Assembly (NCBI RefSeq): GCF_006861775.1
Contig: NZ_VDGG01000020.1
Span: forward strand, 1-44,626
Direction of reading: 5' to 3'
Source of the DNA: Psychrobacillus soli
GTDB taxonomy: Bacteria > Bacillota > Bacilli > Bacillales_A > Planococcaceae
Length of the DNA: 44,626 nt
A program made the translations under genes and the position numbers. The first letter of the stretch is position 1, and the number at the start of each line of letters is the position of its first letter. The notes under the pieces were generated by a model. It saw nothing but the letters and a program-made list of their open reading frames with translations. It was not told the DNA's origin and made no database searches. Of the stretch, positions 8,964 to 17,170 are shown piece after piece.

Positions 8964-9221
8964 ATTTATGACACAATTAAATTCGTAAAAGGAGAAATAC
9001 GGGAGAACGCTTTCCGATTATCCAATAGCGGGCTAGGTTTAACGATTGTTCCAGAATGTGTGCTAGAGCGAGATAATGTGGAAACGGAAGCGAATCTGTT
9101 CACTTTGGGAAATCCAATTTACAAAAATACGGTAGTTGTCAGCTATGTGAAAAACGTGCCATTGTCACCTGCTGCGGTTGCATTTTTACAAATGACAAAG
9201 GAAAAATATATGCGATTTTAA
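8964..9221 (+). pseudogene. LysR-family regulator, C-terminal remnant
   Basis: The open frame translates to a piece containing NAFRLSNSGLGLTIVPECVL and later VSYVKNVPLSPAAVAFLQM, ending at TAA 9219-9221. This matches the last ~80 residues of a LysR-type effector domain (GLGLTIVP is a family hallmark). A stop codon at 8961-8963 closes the frame upstream. No HTH part or start codon is present in the preceding AT-rich DNA, so it is a 5'-truncated relic. Confidence 0.7.
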
Positions 9222-9269
9222 GGGGGAAATAAGGTATTTACTTTCATTATGGAAGCAATTAAAAATAGA

Positions 9270-9315
9270 AAACAGAGTCTGAAGTAACGTTAGATTATCT
9301 CAAACTCTGTTTTAT
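9270..9315. terminator. Bidirectional terminator between LysR relic and tspO
   Basis: AAACAGAGT (9270-9278) pairs with ACTCTGTTT (9304-9312). A T run follows on the plus strand and an A run precedes it, so it could serve both flanking genes. Confidence 0.6.
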
Positions 9316-9376
9316 TATGGCTAAATGGGGACCAAGAACCTTTCACAAACACGCTATAAAATCAAAAAAAGAGATG

Positions 9377-9874
9377 TTATTTGTTTAGTTTCCACACAGC
9401 GTAATTAAGACCAAGGGCAAATGTAACCCACCCGATGTACGGCACCATAAGCGCTCCAGCAGTATTGTCTACTTTTTGAAATTCATACGCTGTTAAAGCT
9501 ATTAAGGCAAGCATAGCAGACATTTCTATCAAAGCAGTCCCTCGAAGATCCCAACGAAAAAATAGAAAAGACCATAAAAAGTTAAGACCCAGTTGTAATT
9601 CATATAAGGGAATTACCTGAGCCTCTTCTTTTGTGTGACTAATTTTTTCATCCGCTCGATATTTTGCTATGCCCATTATAGTATAAAGGGATGTCCATAC
9701 GATCGGAAAGACAGCGGCTGGAGGGGCAAAGGAAGGTTGTTTTAACTTTTTGTATTTATCTTGTGCATTTCTGTTTGCTAACCATCCAGTAATAGATCCT
9801 CCTACAACAGGAACAAGAATGCTAAGTGCTAATCGTTTTTTGTTAATACGTCCATCTACTTTTATAAATTCCAC
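9377..9874 (-). CDS. tspO: TspO/MBR family protein
   Basis: This is a five-helix membrane protein of the tryptophan-rich sensory/translocator family, which binds and degrades porphyrins in bacteria. The hallmarks are PSFAPPAAVFPIVWTSLYT in the second helix region, QLGLNFLWSFLFF in the third and the end PYIGWVTFALGLNYAVWKLN. The 165-residue length is normal, with a slightly extended N-terminus. The start is GTG at 9874 with AGGAGG eight bases upstream. It is monocistronic; the preceding 140 bp hold no other gene. Confidence 0.92.
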   Translation of the reverse strand: MEFIKVDGRINKKRLALSILVPVVGGSITGWLANRNAQDKYKKLKQPSFAPPAAVFPIVWTSLYTIMGIAKYRADEKISHTKEEAQVIPLYELQLGLNFLWSFLFFRWDLRGTALIEMSAMLALIALTAYEFQKVDNTAGALMVPYIGWVTFALGLNYAVWKLNK

Positions 9875-10013
9875 ACTGCATACCTCCTACTATTTGCTAT
9901 TTATACTATTCCCCATTTCCCAAAGTAAAACCAAGAAATTATTTAACGTATCTATTTTGATAGAATTGTCAGAAATGGTAGAATGAAATAAAAACTAAAT
10001 TTTGGAGTTCCTG

Positions 10014-10260
10014 ATGAAGTTAGAATTTTTACATACAAATGACATACATAGCAATTTTGACAATTTTGCAAAGTCGCAACACTCATAAAATAGCATAAAG
10101 ATGAGCATACAATCGTGTTGGAAGGGCTAGCTCCGATTTTCTACAAAGAGCTTCTATCTATCATAGCCTTACAAACAATCGAAATGAAAAATATCGTGCC
10201 GAAGAAATCAAGGATGTCATTCGCTTATATGCAGATAAAGAGGAATTTATATGTGAATAG
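10014..10260 (+). pseudogene. YunD-like 5'-nucleotidase, internally deleted and frameshifted
   Basis: ATG at 10014 opens MKLEFLHTNDIHSNFDNFAK, the metallophosphatase start of 5'-nucleotidase/YunD-like enzymes (HTNDIH metal motif). The frame then stops after four more codons. A second frame continues the expected sequence as VATLIK-stop-HKDEHTIVLEG. Near 10150 a third stretch reads NNRNEKYRAEEIKDVIRLY and ends in a stop at 10260, which resembles the C-terminal end of the family. Most of the ~450-residue enzyme is missing between them. It is a dead remnant abutting the next gene. Confidence 0.72.
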
Positions 10261-10293
10261 ATGGAAAGAGACAGCAAAATTGGAGGTAAAACT

Positions 10294-11340
10294 TTGAAAA
10301 AAAATAAGCCAAAGAAAATAAGACAAAGAGGTATTGTAATTGGGCGTTTGCCTGTTGGTGAAAAGAATTGTATTACCGATGTGGCAGATGTCAAAGTAGG
10401 GCATATGACATTAGATCATTCCTTAGGTGAAGGAGAATACGCGTGTACTGGAGTGACGGCTATTTTACCGCATTCGGAAAATTTATTTCAACAAAAAGTA
10501 GTAGGTGCAAGTTACGTACTTAATGGATTTGGGAAAACAACTGGTCTTGTACAAGTGGATGAACTAGGACTAATAGAATCGCCCATTATGCTGACGAATA
10601 CATTTGCTGTTCCAGCAGTTACACAAGGGACATTACAATATATGTTAGAGGGAAATTCGGAGATTGGAGATACTACTGGAACGATTAACTTAGTTGTCGG
10701 AGAGTGCAATGATAGCAGGTTGAACTCTATCCGTAAATTGCCAATCGAACCGAAACATGCAATAGAATGTATTCAAAAGGCTTCTTCAGACGTTGCTGCT
10801 GAAGGTGCTGTAGGAGCAGGAAAAGGAATGATCTGTTTTGGGTATAAAGGTGGTATTGGGTCCTCTTCTCGTATTGTTGGGGATTATACAATCGGTTGTC
10901 TAGTTCTCAGTAATTTTGGAAGAAAAGAAGAGTTTCAAAGTGATCACTATAAAGTAAAAGAAATGAATTCTATTCCAACTTTTCCAAAACCTGCTGATGG
11001 TTCTATTATGATTGTTTTGGCAACAGATGCCCCACTTAGCAGTAGACAACTAAAGAGAGTAGCAAAAAGATGTGGCATCGGACTTGGAAGAACAGGTAGT
11101 CATTTTAGTAACGGCAGTGGGGATGTAGTTATTGCATTCTCCACAGCAAATAAAGTTACCCATTTTGCGGAAGATAGCGTAGAAATTAGGACCCAACTGA
11201 GGGATGATCATCCAATCATGAATGATCTTTTTCAAGGAGCGGTAGAAGTAACGGAAGAAGCGATATTGAATTCGTTGTCCCAAGCAGTTACTACGGAAGG
11301 GCGGATGGGAAATACTGCATATGCTTATCCGTTTGAATAA
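10294..11340 (+). CDS. P1 family (DmpA-type) peptidase
   Basis: This is an N-terminal-nucleophile hydrolase of the DmpA/BapA family (L-aminopeptidase / D-Ala-esterase or beta-peptidyl aminopeptidase). It is made as one chain and cleaves itself before a serine. Family blocks seen are ITDVADVKVGHMTL, ACTGVTAILP, GYKGGIGSSSR, the Gly-Ser junction in DGSIMIVLATDAPL (GGT-TCT at 10999-11004, predicted processing site) and GLGRTGSHFSNGSGDVVIAF. The TTG at 10294 is chosen because TTGGAGGT sits eight bases upstream; an in-frame ATG lies 11 codons earlier. Length ~348 is typical. It is predicted cytoplasmic; the substrate is unknown. Confidence 0.88.
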   Translation: MKKNKPKKIRQRGIVIGRLPVGEKNCITDVADVKVGHMTLDHSLGEGEYACTGVTAILPHSENLFQQKVVGASYVLNGFGKTTGLVQVDELGLIESPIMLTNTFAVPAVTQGTLQYMLEGNSEIGDTTGTINLVVGECNDSRLNSIRKLPIEPKHAIECIQKASSDVAAEGAVGAGKGMICFGYKGGIGSSSRIVGDYTIGCLVLSNFGRKEEFQSDHYKVKEMNSIPTFPKPADGSIMIVLATDAPLSSRQLKRVAKRCGIGLGRTGSHFSNGSGDVVIAFSTANKVTHFAEDSVEIRTQLRDDHPIMNDLFQGAVEVTEEAILNSLSQAVTTEGRMGNTAYAYPFE

Positions 11341-11390
11341 GTGTGCGGTCATAAACTTTTAAAGCGAGTAACAAGAAGGGGGGCATTTAG

Positions 11391-13457
11391 ATGATTCCAG
11401 CAACAACAGATCCCGTTTCTATCGCTGCCATAAGAGAAAATGGTGGGGAATCCATCGTAGATTGGATAAATCAGCATCAACAATCATTCTATATACTTGG
11501 ATCGTGCTACTTGAGTAGTCAACAGCAAATGGAAGAGCTTTTTTACCGATCCATATTAAAAATTCAAAAGGAATTGCCTCATTTTAAAAATAAAACACGA
11601 TTCGAAACATGGGTTACATCCATATTCATACATAGCTGCCGGGAGCTTTCTCGTGATAGAAGTTTGCAAGTTTCAGTGGAAAGTGCAACTCATCAAGGGG
11701 GTTTTAAAGCACTGGCCCAATTGCAGCGGGATGAGAAAATAGCGCTTGTTCTTACATACGGACAAGGGTTTTCTCAAGAAGAAGCGGCATCCCTTCTACA
11801 AGTTTCAGCGGATAAGATGAGAGAGTTGTTGTTTTCCGGGATTCAATCTCTTAGAAATGAAATATGGTCCGGATCAACCTTTAATGGTTGTTTGGAGTAC
11901 CAAAAGGATTATCTCGATTACTTAGATCGAAGGATGGAACGGTCAAAAAAGATTGATTTAGAAGTACATATTTATGGGTGTCCACAATGTCAGGAGGAGT
12001 TGGCAAATTTTCAGGATATCATCTCAACTCTGGAAAATCTTACTGATAAAATAGAAGATTTGCATATGCCAATTCTTCTCATGGAAAATGTCAAAGAAAA
12101 GCTAAAAGAAAACGAGAAGCAAAGACAGCAGAAGCACAAGAAACGTAAAAGAATAGGACTTGTTTTTGCAAGTGTATTCGTATTATTAATAGGTATAGGT
12201 TTCTTTACAGGGACGTTTGCCAACCTCTACTATTCATGGTCAGAAGAGGATCCGCAATTGCGTGCCTTTCTACAACAAGACCTTGGTGAGAGGCTAAACC
12301 TGGAAGCAGAAAGCGAAGGGGTAAAAATTACGATTAAGAGTGTAATTGCTGATGATGTGCAGACACTTGTTTTTTATGAAATTGAAGACACAGTGGAAGA
12401 CAGTCAATTTATGATGAATTACGGTGGCGGAGTTTCAGTGTGGAATGAATATGAAATTATGGATAATGGAACATATTATCCAAAGTATTATCCTCCTGAT
12501 TTAGATTCAGATCTAAATAACAAAGAAAAGAGCGTATATCGAGGAAAGCTGAGTCTGATGCCACTTAAAACGGAGAAAGCGACAATCGAACTCTCCATCA
12601 ATAATCTTCATAAATTGAATCGTGATTCTCCTGAGCAGCAAGGTTTTTGGGATTACGGGAACAATGAAAACAAAACAGGGGATTGGAAATTCGAGATACC
12701 TGTAACAAAGCAGCCTTCTGTCGAATATGCATTGGATGAAGTAATAGAAATAGAAGGGATTCCAATTCGATTTGACAAACTAACCATTGCGCCAACAGTG
12801 ACCATTATTCAATTTGGTATTAATCGTGAACTGCCAGAGAAACTAATAGAATTTGTTGATTTTAACAATCTAGAAGTAAATAATAAAAAAGTGAAAGCTG
12901 ATATGAATGGTACCTCTTTTGTAAATTGGCAGCAAGACTCGAGTTGGAGTACGCTTCAAACACAATTTGATCCTCTTTTTGGAGAAATACCAAAAGAGGT
13001 TAACGTTCAACTTAAATCTGTTCAGTTATACTTTAATGACAAAAAAACTGTTGAATTGGATGTTACTCCAGAGCGTACTCAAACTTTTGAATATGCGGGA
13101 AGTACAATCTCCGTAGACATGAAGGAAGATGAAACGTCTACTGAATTTGTTATAAGTAATTATGAAGTGAAGAATCGTGCGTATGAGTGGCTCAATTTCA
13201 ATTTTGTAGATGAGAATGGAGAGGTACCGAGTATTACGGAGATGAATTCAGACGCAATCATCGTGGATAAAAACGGAGTACAATACGATATGAATCAAAA
13301 TTTGTATCCATATGATGAAATCGAGCAACCCCATTATTTTAATACGCTTCAAAGTGCTCGTTTTCAAGGTGAAAAGATGATTCCTAAAAAACTAGAGATT
13401 TATGGCTATCAAAAAACGAAATATTTGGATGATGTTTTGAAGATTTCTTTGGAATAA
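11391..13457 (+). CDS. Sigma-70 (ECF-like)/anti-sigma single-chain transmembrane protein
   Basis: This 688-residue protein joins parts usually encoded by two genes. Residues ~25-90 match ECF sigma region 2 (FETWVTSIFIHSCRELSRDR). Residues ~105-158 match region 4 (EKIALVLTYGQGFSQEEAASL and a recognition helix). Residues 165-205 hold a zinc-binding anti-sigma motif, His193-x3-Cys197-x2-Cys200. A basic linker, a membrane helix (~255-275) and ~410 extracellular residues follow, resembling DUF4179/DUF5643-type anti-sigma ectodomains. The expected topology is sigma inside, sensor outside. Release would need proteolysis or a conformational change. The start has AAGAAGGGGGGCATTTAG. There is no frameshift; the fusion is continuous. 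The gene stands alone with its own terminator. Confidence 0.82.
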   Translation: MIPATTDPVSIAAIRENGGESIVDWINQHQQSFYILGSCYLSSQQQMEELFYRSILKIQKELPHFKNKTRFETWVTSIFIHSCRELSRDRSLQVSVESATHQGGFKALAQLQRDEKIALVLTYGQGFSQEEAASLLQVSADKMRELLFSGIQSLRNEIWSGSTFNGCLEYQKDYLDYLDRRMERSKKIDLEVHIYGCPQCQEELANFQDIISTLENLTDKIEDLHMPILLMENVKEKLKENEKQRQQKHKKRKRIGLVFASVFVLLIGIGFFTGTFANLYYSWSEEDPQLRAFLQQDLGERLNLEAESEGVKITIKSVIADDVQTLVFYEIEDTVEDSQFMMNYGGGVSVWNEYEIMDNGTYYPKYYPPDLDSDLNNKEKSVYRGKLSLMPLKTEKATIELSINNLHKLNRDSPEQQGFWDYGNNENKTGDWKFEIPVTKQPSVEYALDEVIEIEGIPIRFDKLTIAPTVTIIQFGINRELPEKLIEFVDFNNLEVNNKKVKADMNGTSFVNWQQDSSWSTLQTQFDPLFGEIPKEVNVQLKSVQLYFNDKKTVELDVTPERTQTFEYAGSTISVDMKEDETSTEFVISNYEVKNRAYEWLNFNFVDENGEVPSITEMNSDAIIVDKNGVQYDMNQNLYPYDEIEQPHYFNTLQSARFQGEKMIPKKLEIYGYQKTKYLDDVLKISLE

Positions 13458-13552
13458 CTGGTGAAGGAAATGAGCAATCTTGGTACAGGTATCTGTTCTC
13501 AACTACAACAGGATGTATGTGCACAGTTGTTTCATGCTTATCCTTTTGAGTG

Positions 13553-13593
13553 AAAGAAGCCGCCCTTTTTGGTCGAAGGGCGGCTTCTTTTTT
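13553..13593 (+). terminator. Terminator after sigma/anti-sigma gene
   Basis: AAGAAGCCGCCCTT pairs with AAGGGCGGCTTCTT across an 8-nt loop and is followed by T6. Confidence 0.92.
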
Positions 13594-13699
13594 GATGAAT
13601 TTCATTGTATCGCAAATAATATGTGGAAAATAGCAAGATAGGGTCCCCGAATCGCAAGGTCGTCGCATAGAATCGCAAGTTATTAATAAAAATCTTTTT

Positions 13700-15841
13700 T
13701 CACTCTTTAAAATCTAGCTTCAATTTACCCTCTACAAAGGAAAGGCTAGCATTAAATGTTTGCCCGTTTTCCGCTACAAAGCCTTTAATCATATTTGTCT
13801 TACCTTTTGTGCAAAGAAGTTTAATCTGACTCGGCGTAATCTTCTTCTTTAAAAAGTATCCATTAAACGTCTGTGTACAGCCATTTTTGTATTCCGTGCA
13901 ACCATAAAAACTTTTATGGGCAATTATGGAACCTTTTTGACATTTGGGACAAGTTACAATAGGATCTCTTTTGAATTTCGCATCATATTTTGATGCACGA
14001 GGAGCTAGTTTTAAATCTATGTTTTTTGTTTTTAATTGATTTGGTACCTCTTGCATCAAACTATGGATAAACTTAGCAATACTACCTAGAAAGCGATCTA
14101 TCGAACCTTCTCCATTACCTATTTTTCGTAAATACGTTTCCCATTTAGCTGTCATCGAGGGGCTTGCAAGAAGATTACCATCTATTGCTTGGCAAAGAAC
14201 ACGTCCTTTATCCGTAATTGACACGATATTTTTCGTGACATTAATATACCCGTGGCGTTTGATCGTTTCGATAATGCCACTTCGAGTTGCCTCTGTACCA
14301 AGGCCTTCTACTTCTTTTAAAATTTCTGTCTCATCTTTATTGTCCACAAGCTTTCCACAAGTCTTCATCATGGCGATTAGTTGACCTTCTGTATAAGGTT
14401 TCGGAGGCTGTGTTTTTCCTTCTTTTATATCAATATTACTTTCCACTATTTCCTGCTCACGTAAAGGAGGTAGGGAGGGCTCGTCTTTTTCAGTTTCCTT
14501 AGATGAACGAACAAATAATGCTTTCCAACCTTTATCACGTTCCGTCTTTCCAGTCGTAAAGAAAGATAACCCATTTACATTCGTTGTCACTTTTGTTTCT
14601 GTATATAAATAATCGGTATGAAACATAGCGAGTGTGGTGCGGACGATTTCTTCGTATAAATTTCTTTCGATACTAGACAAGCCTGCAAGTTTGGCTTGTG
14701 TAGGGAGTTTTTTTGTCGGAATGATGGCATAATGCTCTTGGACCTTTGAACTATCCACATAACGCTTTTTAGGTGCAAGCGAAGTGACAGTGAAGGGGTG
14801 CCCGATGAGCTGTTGATAATCGGATACTTGTGCAGCAAGATAGGAAAATTCACTTGGCGTAATATAACGCGAATCCGTACGAGGGTACGTAACAAGCTTC
14901 TTTTCGTAAAGTCCTTGCATCGTCTTCAATACGTCTGCCGGACTCGTTTTCCATAATCTGTTTGCAGTTGCTTGTAATGTGGATAAAGAATGGAGCTGCG
15001 GTGGTGGCATCCGTTTATCCAGTTTTTCCACAGAAGTAATAACACCTGGTGAATTTGGTTGGATATTATGCTTTGCAAGCAGGGCCTGGATAAGTTCTCT
15101 TTTTGGTTCTTTCGCTTTTGCTTTTCCTTTATAAGTGCCGTGTTCTGCTGTAAATATTGCTTCAATTTCAAAGAAGGGCTCGGAAACAAAGGTTTCTATC
15201 TCCATTTGTCGTTGATAAATCAAATAGATTGTTGGAGATTGCACACGCCCTATAGGAAAGACTTCTTTAATACCTTGTCCTTGCAATAAAAGAGAATATA
15301 ATCTGGAGCCATTCATTCCAACGAGCCAGTCACTAATTTGCCGAGCTTTCGCTTCTTCATATAGAAGTAAATCTTTACGATTATCTTGTAAATTCGCAAA
15401 CCCTTTTTTTACTTCTTCTACTTCTAGTGAGTTTATCCACAACCGTTTAATCGTTTGTCCTCTTGCACCGGTTTGGTTGTATATACTATAGAAGATATTC
15501 GATCCTTCACGATCCACATCACATGCGTTAATAACAGTAACCGCCGTTTTCATCAGTTTTTTCACGATGGTGAACTGTTTGTACTTTCCTTTCGCAATCT
15601 GAAATTCATAACGATCTGGTAAAATTGGCAAACTAGTTAGTGACCATTTATCCCATTTCGGATCATAAGCTTTGGGTTCCTTTAATTCAACTAAATGACC
15701 GATTCCCCAAGTTATATACGCACCTTCGGGGAAGATTGGACATGGGTTGATTTCTAAGTAGCCCTCGTGGCGTTTAATAGAAAAAGCATCTGCGTATGCC
15801 TTTGCTTGGGATGGTTTTTCAGCTAAAATTACTGGTTTCAA
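13700..15841 (-). CDS. topB: DNA topoisomerase III (type IA)
   Basis: This enzyme passes single strands of DNA to decatenate and unwind negatively supercoiled molecules. The Toprim domain has the catalytic Glu in ILAEKPSQAKAY and the metal site NACDVDREGSN. The active-site tyrosine is in KLVTYPRTDSRYIT. A C-terminal zinc-finger-like block CPKCQKGSIIAHKSFYGC with a fourth Cys follows. At 713 residues it matches Bacillus TopB. The start is TTG at 15841, preceded by CGAGGTG. It is monocistronic. A partial copy of this gene lies at 36163-36272. Confidence 0.93.
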   Translation of the reverse strand: MKPVILAEKPSQAKAYADAFSIKRHEGYLEINPCPIFPEGAYITWGIGHLVELKEPKAYDPKWDKWSLTSLPILPDRYEFQIAKGKYKQFTIVKKLMKTAVTVINACDVDREGSNIFYSIYNQTGARGQTIKRLWINSLEVEEVKKGFANLQDNRKDLLLYEEAKARQISDWLVGMNGSRLYSLLLQGQGIKEVFPIGRVQSPTIYLIYQRQMEIETFVSEPFFEIEAIFTAEHGTYKGKAKAKEPKRELIQALLAKHNIQPNSPGVITSVEKLDKRMPPPQLHSLSTLQATANRLWKTSPADVLKTMQGLYEKKLVTYPRTDSRYITPSEFSYLAAQVSDYQQLIGHPFTVTSLAPKKRYVDSSKVQEHYAIIPTKKLPTQAKLAGLSSIERNLYEEIVRTTLAMFHTDYLYTETKVTTNVNGLSFFTTGKTERDKGWKALFVRSSKETEKDEPSLPPLREQEIVESNIDIKEGKTQPPKPYTEGQLIAMMKTCGKLVDNKDETEILKEVEGLGTEATRSGIIETIKRHGYINVTKNIVSITDKGRVLCQAIDGNLLASPSMTAKWETYLRKIGNGEGSIDRFLGSIAKFIHSLMQEVPNQLKTKNIDLKLAPRASKYDAKFKRDPIVTCPKCQKGSIIAHKSFYGCTEYKNGCTQTFNGYFLKKKITPSQIKLLCTKGKTNMIKGFVAENGQTFNASLSFVEGKLKLDFKE

Positions 15842-16008
15842 GATAACACCTCGTTTTCTCTTTTGATAGAAACGTTAGTTCTATTATCGCATAAATTGAG
15901 AAGATTTTCTAACACGATTTACTTGAGAAGGAAAGTGCAAGGAGTAAATAAGGGGAAGCAGTAATAAGGGTGTGTTTCTTGAATAATTGTGATAAAATGA
16001 ACATATAT

Positions 16009-16039
16009 TAAAAAAGACTGGGTGCGTTAACACCCAGTC
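16009..16039 (-). terminator. Terminator of type I toxin mRNA
   Basis: Read on the minus strand, GACTGGGTG-loop-CACCCAGTC is followed by T6 (A6 at 16010-16015). It would end a transcript running leftward from the toxin gene, giving a ~100-nt 3' UTR opposite the antisense RNA. Confidence 0.8.
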
Positions 16040-16040
16040 A

Positions 16041-16150
16041 ATGCAGCAGACATACCGCATGAAGCGCGGTTGACCAGTTGTAAGAATGTTTAACTCAAAG
16101 AGTAACCACCCTGCATACTTAGTCGGTAGCGGAGGGTGGTTACTTTTTTC
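16041..16150 (+). ncRNA. Putative antisense RNA antitoxin (RatA-like), 3' overlap with toxin mRNA
   Basis: A plus-strand terminator at 16101-16150 (stem AGTAACCACCCT with AGGGTGGTTACT, then T6) lies opposite the toxin 3' end and overlaps its stop codon. The plus-strand RNA ended there would be complementary to the toxin mRNA tail, as in txpA/ratA and bsrG/SR4 of B. subtilis. The core GCGGTTGACCAGTTGTAA is repeated in the second copy at 16896. The 5' end is not defined; I could not identify a promoter with confidence. Confidence 0.5.
16101..16150 (+). terminator. Terminator of the putative antisense antitoxin RNA
   Basis: Arms at 16101-16112 and 16133-16144 are followed by T6 on the plus strand. 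The right arm covers the toxin stop codon on the other strand. Confidence 0.75.
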
Positions 16151-16250
16151 TATTGGTGTAAAGAGCGATCAGCGCGATAACGGCTGTAGCCGCTGTAGCG
16201 AGGAATATACCAAATTGAAATAGCATATTCATTGCATCATAAGTCACCAT
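16140..16250 (-). CDS. Type I toxin, holin-like small membrane peptide (TxpA/BsrG type)
   Basis: The 36-residue ORF reads MVTYDAMNMLFQFGIF, then a continuous hydrophobic helix, and ends YTNRKK. The pattern Met-x-Thr/Val-Tyr-(Asp/Glu)-Ala/Ser-Met-x-Met, a single transmembrane helix and a lysine-rich tail is that of TxpA, BsrG and 'putative holin-like toxin' peptides, which insert in the membrane. A very strong ribosome binding site (AAAGGGGGTG) precedes ATG 16250. That site is locked in a 10-bp hairpin with a GAGA loop (16255-16278). The mRNA overlaps an antisense RNA. It lies in an otherwise gene-poor 1.3-kb stretch. Confidence 0.8.
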   Translation of the reverse strand: MVTYDAMNMLFQFGIFLATAATAVIALIALYTNRKK

Positions 16251-16254
16251 ATAA

Positions 16255-16278
16255 ACACCCCCTTTCTCAAGGGAGTGT
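16255..16278 (-). promoter_or_regulatory. Hairpin sequestering the toxin ribosome binding site
   Basis: On the minus-strand RNA, ACACUCCCUU pairs with AAGGGGGUGU (one G-U pair) across a GAGA tetraloop of the GNRA class. The right arm is the Shine-Dalgarno sequence of the toxin, so translation should be inhibited in the folded leader. Confidence 0.7.
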
Positions 16279-16507
16279 CGACCGCCCATCCGCTATATGT
16301 TGCTGCAACTACTAGTCTAGCACTTTATATGCCAAAAATCGATAATAGTAGCCACAAAAAATCTACATAAAGTTTTTAATCTTCAAATTAATTAAGTTGG
16401 TTTCTTAATGATTTTAATAAATTTAATTGTGGTTTGTTGAGCCCATGTAGATTTTTCAGATTGGATATAAAATCCTCAGAGGTATGCATAGGTTTTAGTA
16501 AATCCCT

Positions 16508-16837
16508 TCATCTGCTATTTTTTTTCAATTGGTTTAATAATTCTACACTAAAGGCAGGATTCATTCCGCTTTCCACAATTATTCCGTTTTCATTAGCAAA
16601 TTTATCGTGAGAGTAATTAAAATCTATGAGCTCACCAAGCTTGTTTTTTGACACTATAATTTTGTTGAAATTAATCCCTTTGGAAAAGTCTCCACGAATA
16701 TGCTCTATAGCCCTTGTCAGTTATGAGATTCAATAAATTTTATCCAAGTTTAATGTTGCTCTACTTTTTCGTCCACATAATAGAATGACAGGTTTCACAG
16801 GAAGATCTCTTTTCCTCAATTGAAAACGTTTGTTCTT
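16508..16837 (-). pseudogene. Degenerate ORF remnant, unidentified
   Basis: One minus-strand frame runs from about 16837 to a TGA at 16508 with two internal stops. It reads RKRDLPVKPVILLCGRKS upstream and GINFNKIIVSKNKLGELIDF, then NGIIVESGMNPAFSVELL downstream. The protein-like composition (alternating hydrophobic strands, charged turns) suggests an old gene, but I cannot name the family. It lies between the toxin-antitoxin locus and its orphan copy. The rest of 16280-16500 shows nothing. Confidence 0.4.
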
Positions 16838-16895
16838 TTATTATTGCATATTTATGGTGTATTTTCTAATTTGATTTGTTATGAGGGGCAATTAA

Positions 16896-16990
16896 TATAC
16901 TACATGAAGAGCGGTTGACTGGTTGTAAACTAAAGGTGTTACTTGAATAGTAACACCCTGCTTTCTTAGTCAAATAGCATGGAGTGTATA
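16896..16990 (+). repeat. Second copy of toxin-antitoxin 3'/antisense region without toxin
   Basis: This stretch aligns with 16050-16140: both have CATGAAG-GCGGTTGAC-GTTGTAA, then a hairpin and CCCTG-CTTAGTC. Here GGTGTTACT (16935-16943) pairs with AGTAACACC (16949-16957). No holin-like peptide is encoded on the opposite strand downstream, so it is an orphan or decayed antitoxin copy. The plus-strand terminator T run of copy 1 is not kept. Confidence 0.55.
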
Positions 16991-17170
16991 TTAAATCATT
17001 CGTTCATATGGATTTCTAATTACATTGATTAAAGCGGAAATCAACTATAATCATATTGCAAGTCTTTGTTACCTATTATGAAATTTATACGCATAATTAT
17101 TCAAAAACAAGCTATTTATATGTATTTTTATGCTAAAATATAGACAAACGGACGTATGAAGGGAACAAAT

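Noticed and set aside
13470-13553. 27-residue ORF ending HAYPFE, similar to the last residues of the DmpA-type peptidase (AYAYPFE)
   Set aside because: The only Shine-Dalgarno-like bases touch the start codon, and the match is six residues long. A relic of a duplicated peptidase end is possible but cannot be supported.
16051-16100. CRISPR-like repeat suspicion for the two GCGGTTGAC blocks
   Set aside because: Only two copies 0.8 kb apart, no spacers and no cas genes; the similarity is explained by duplication of the TA 3' region.
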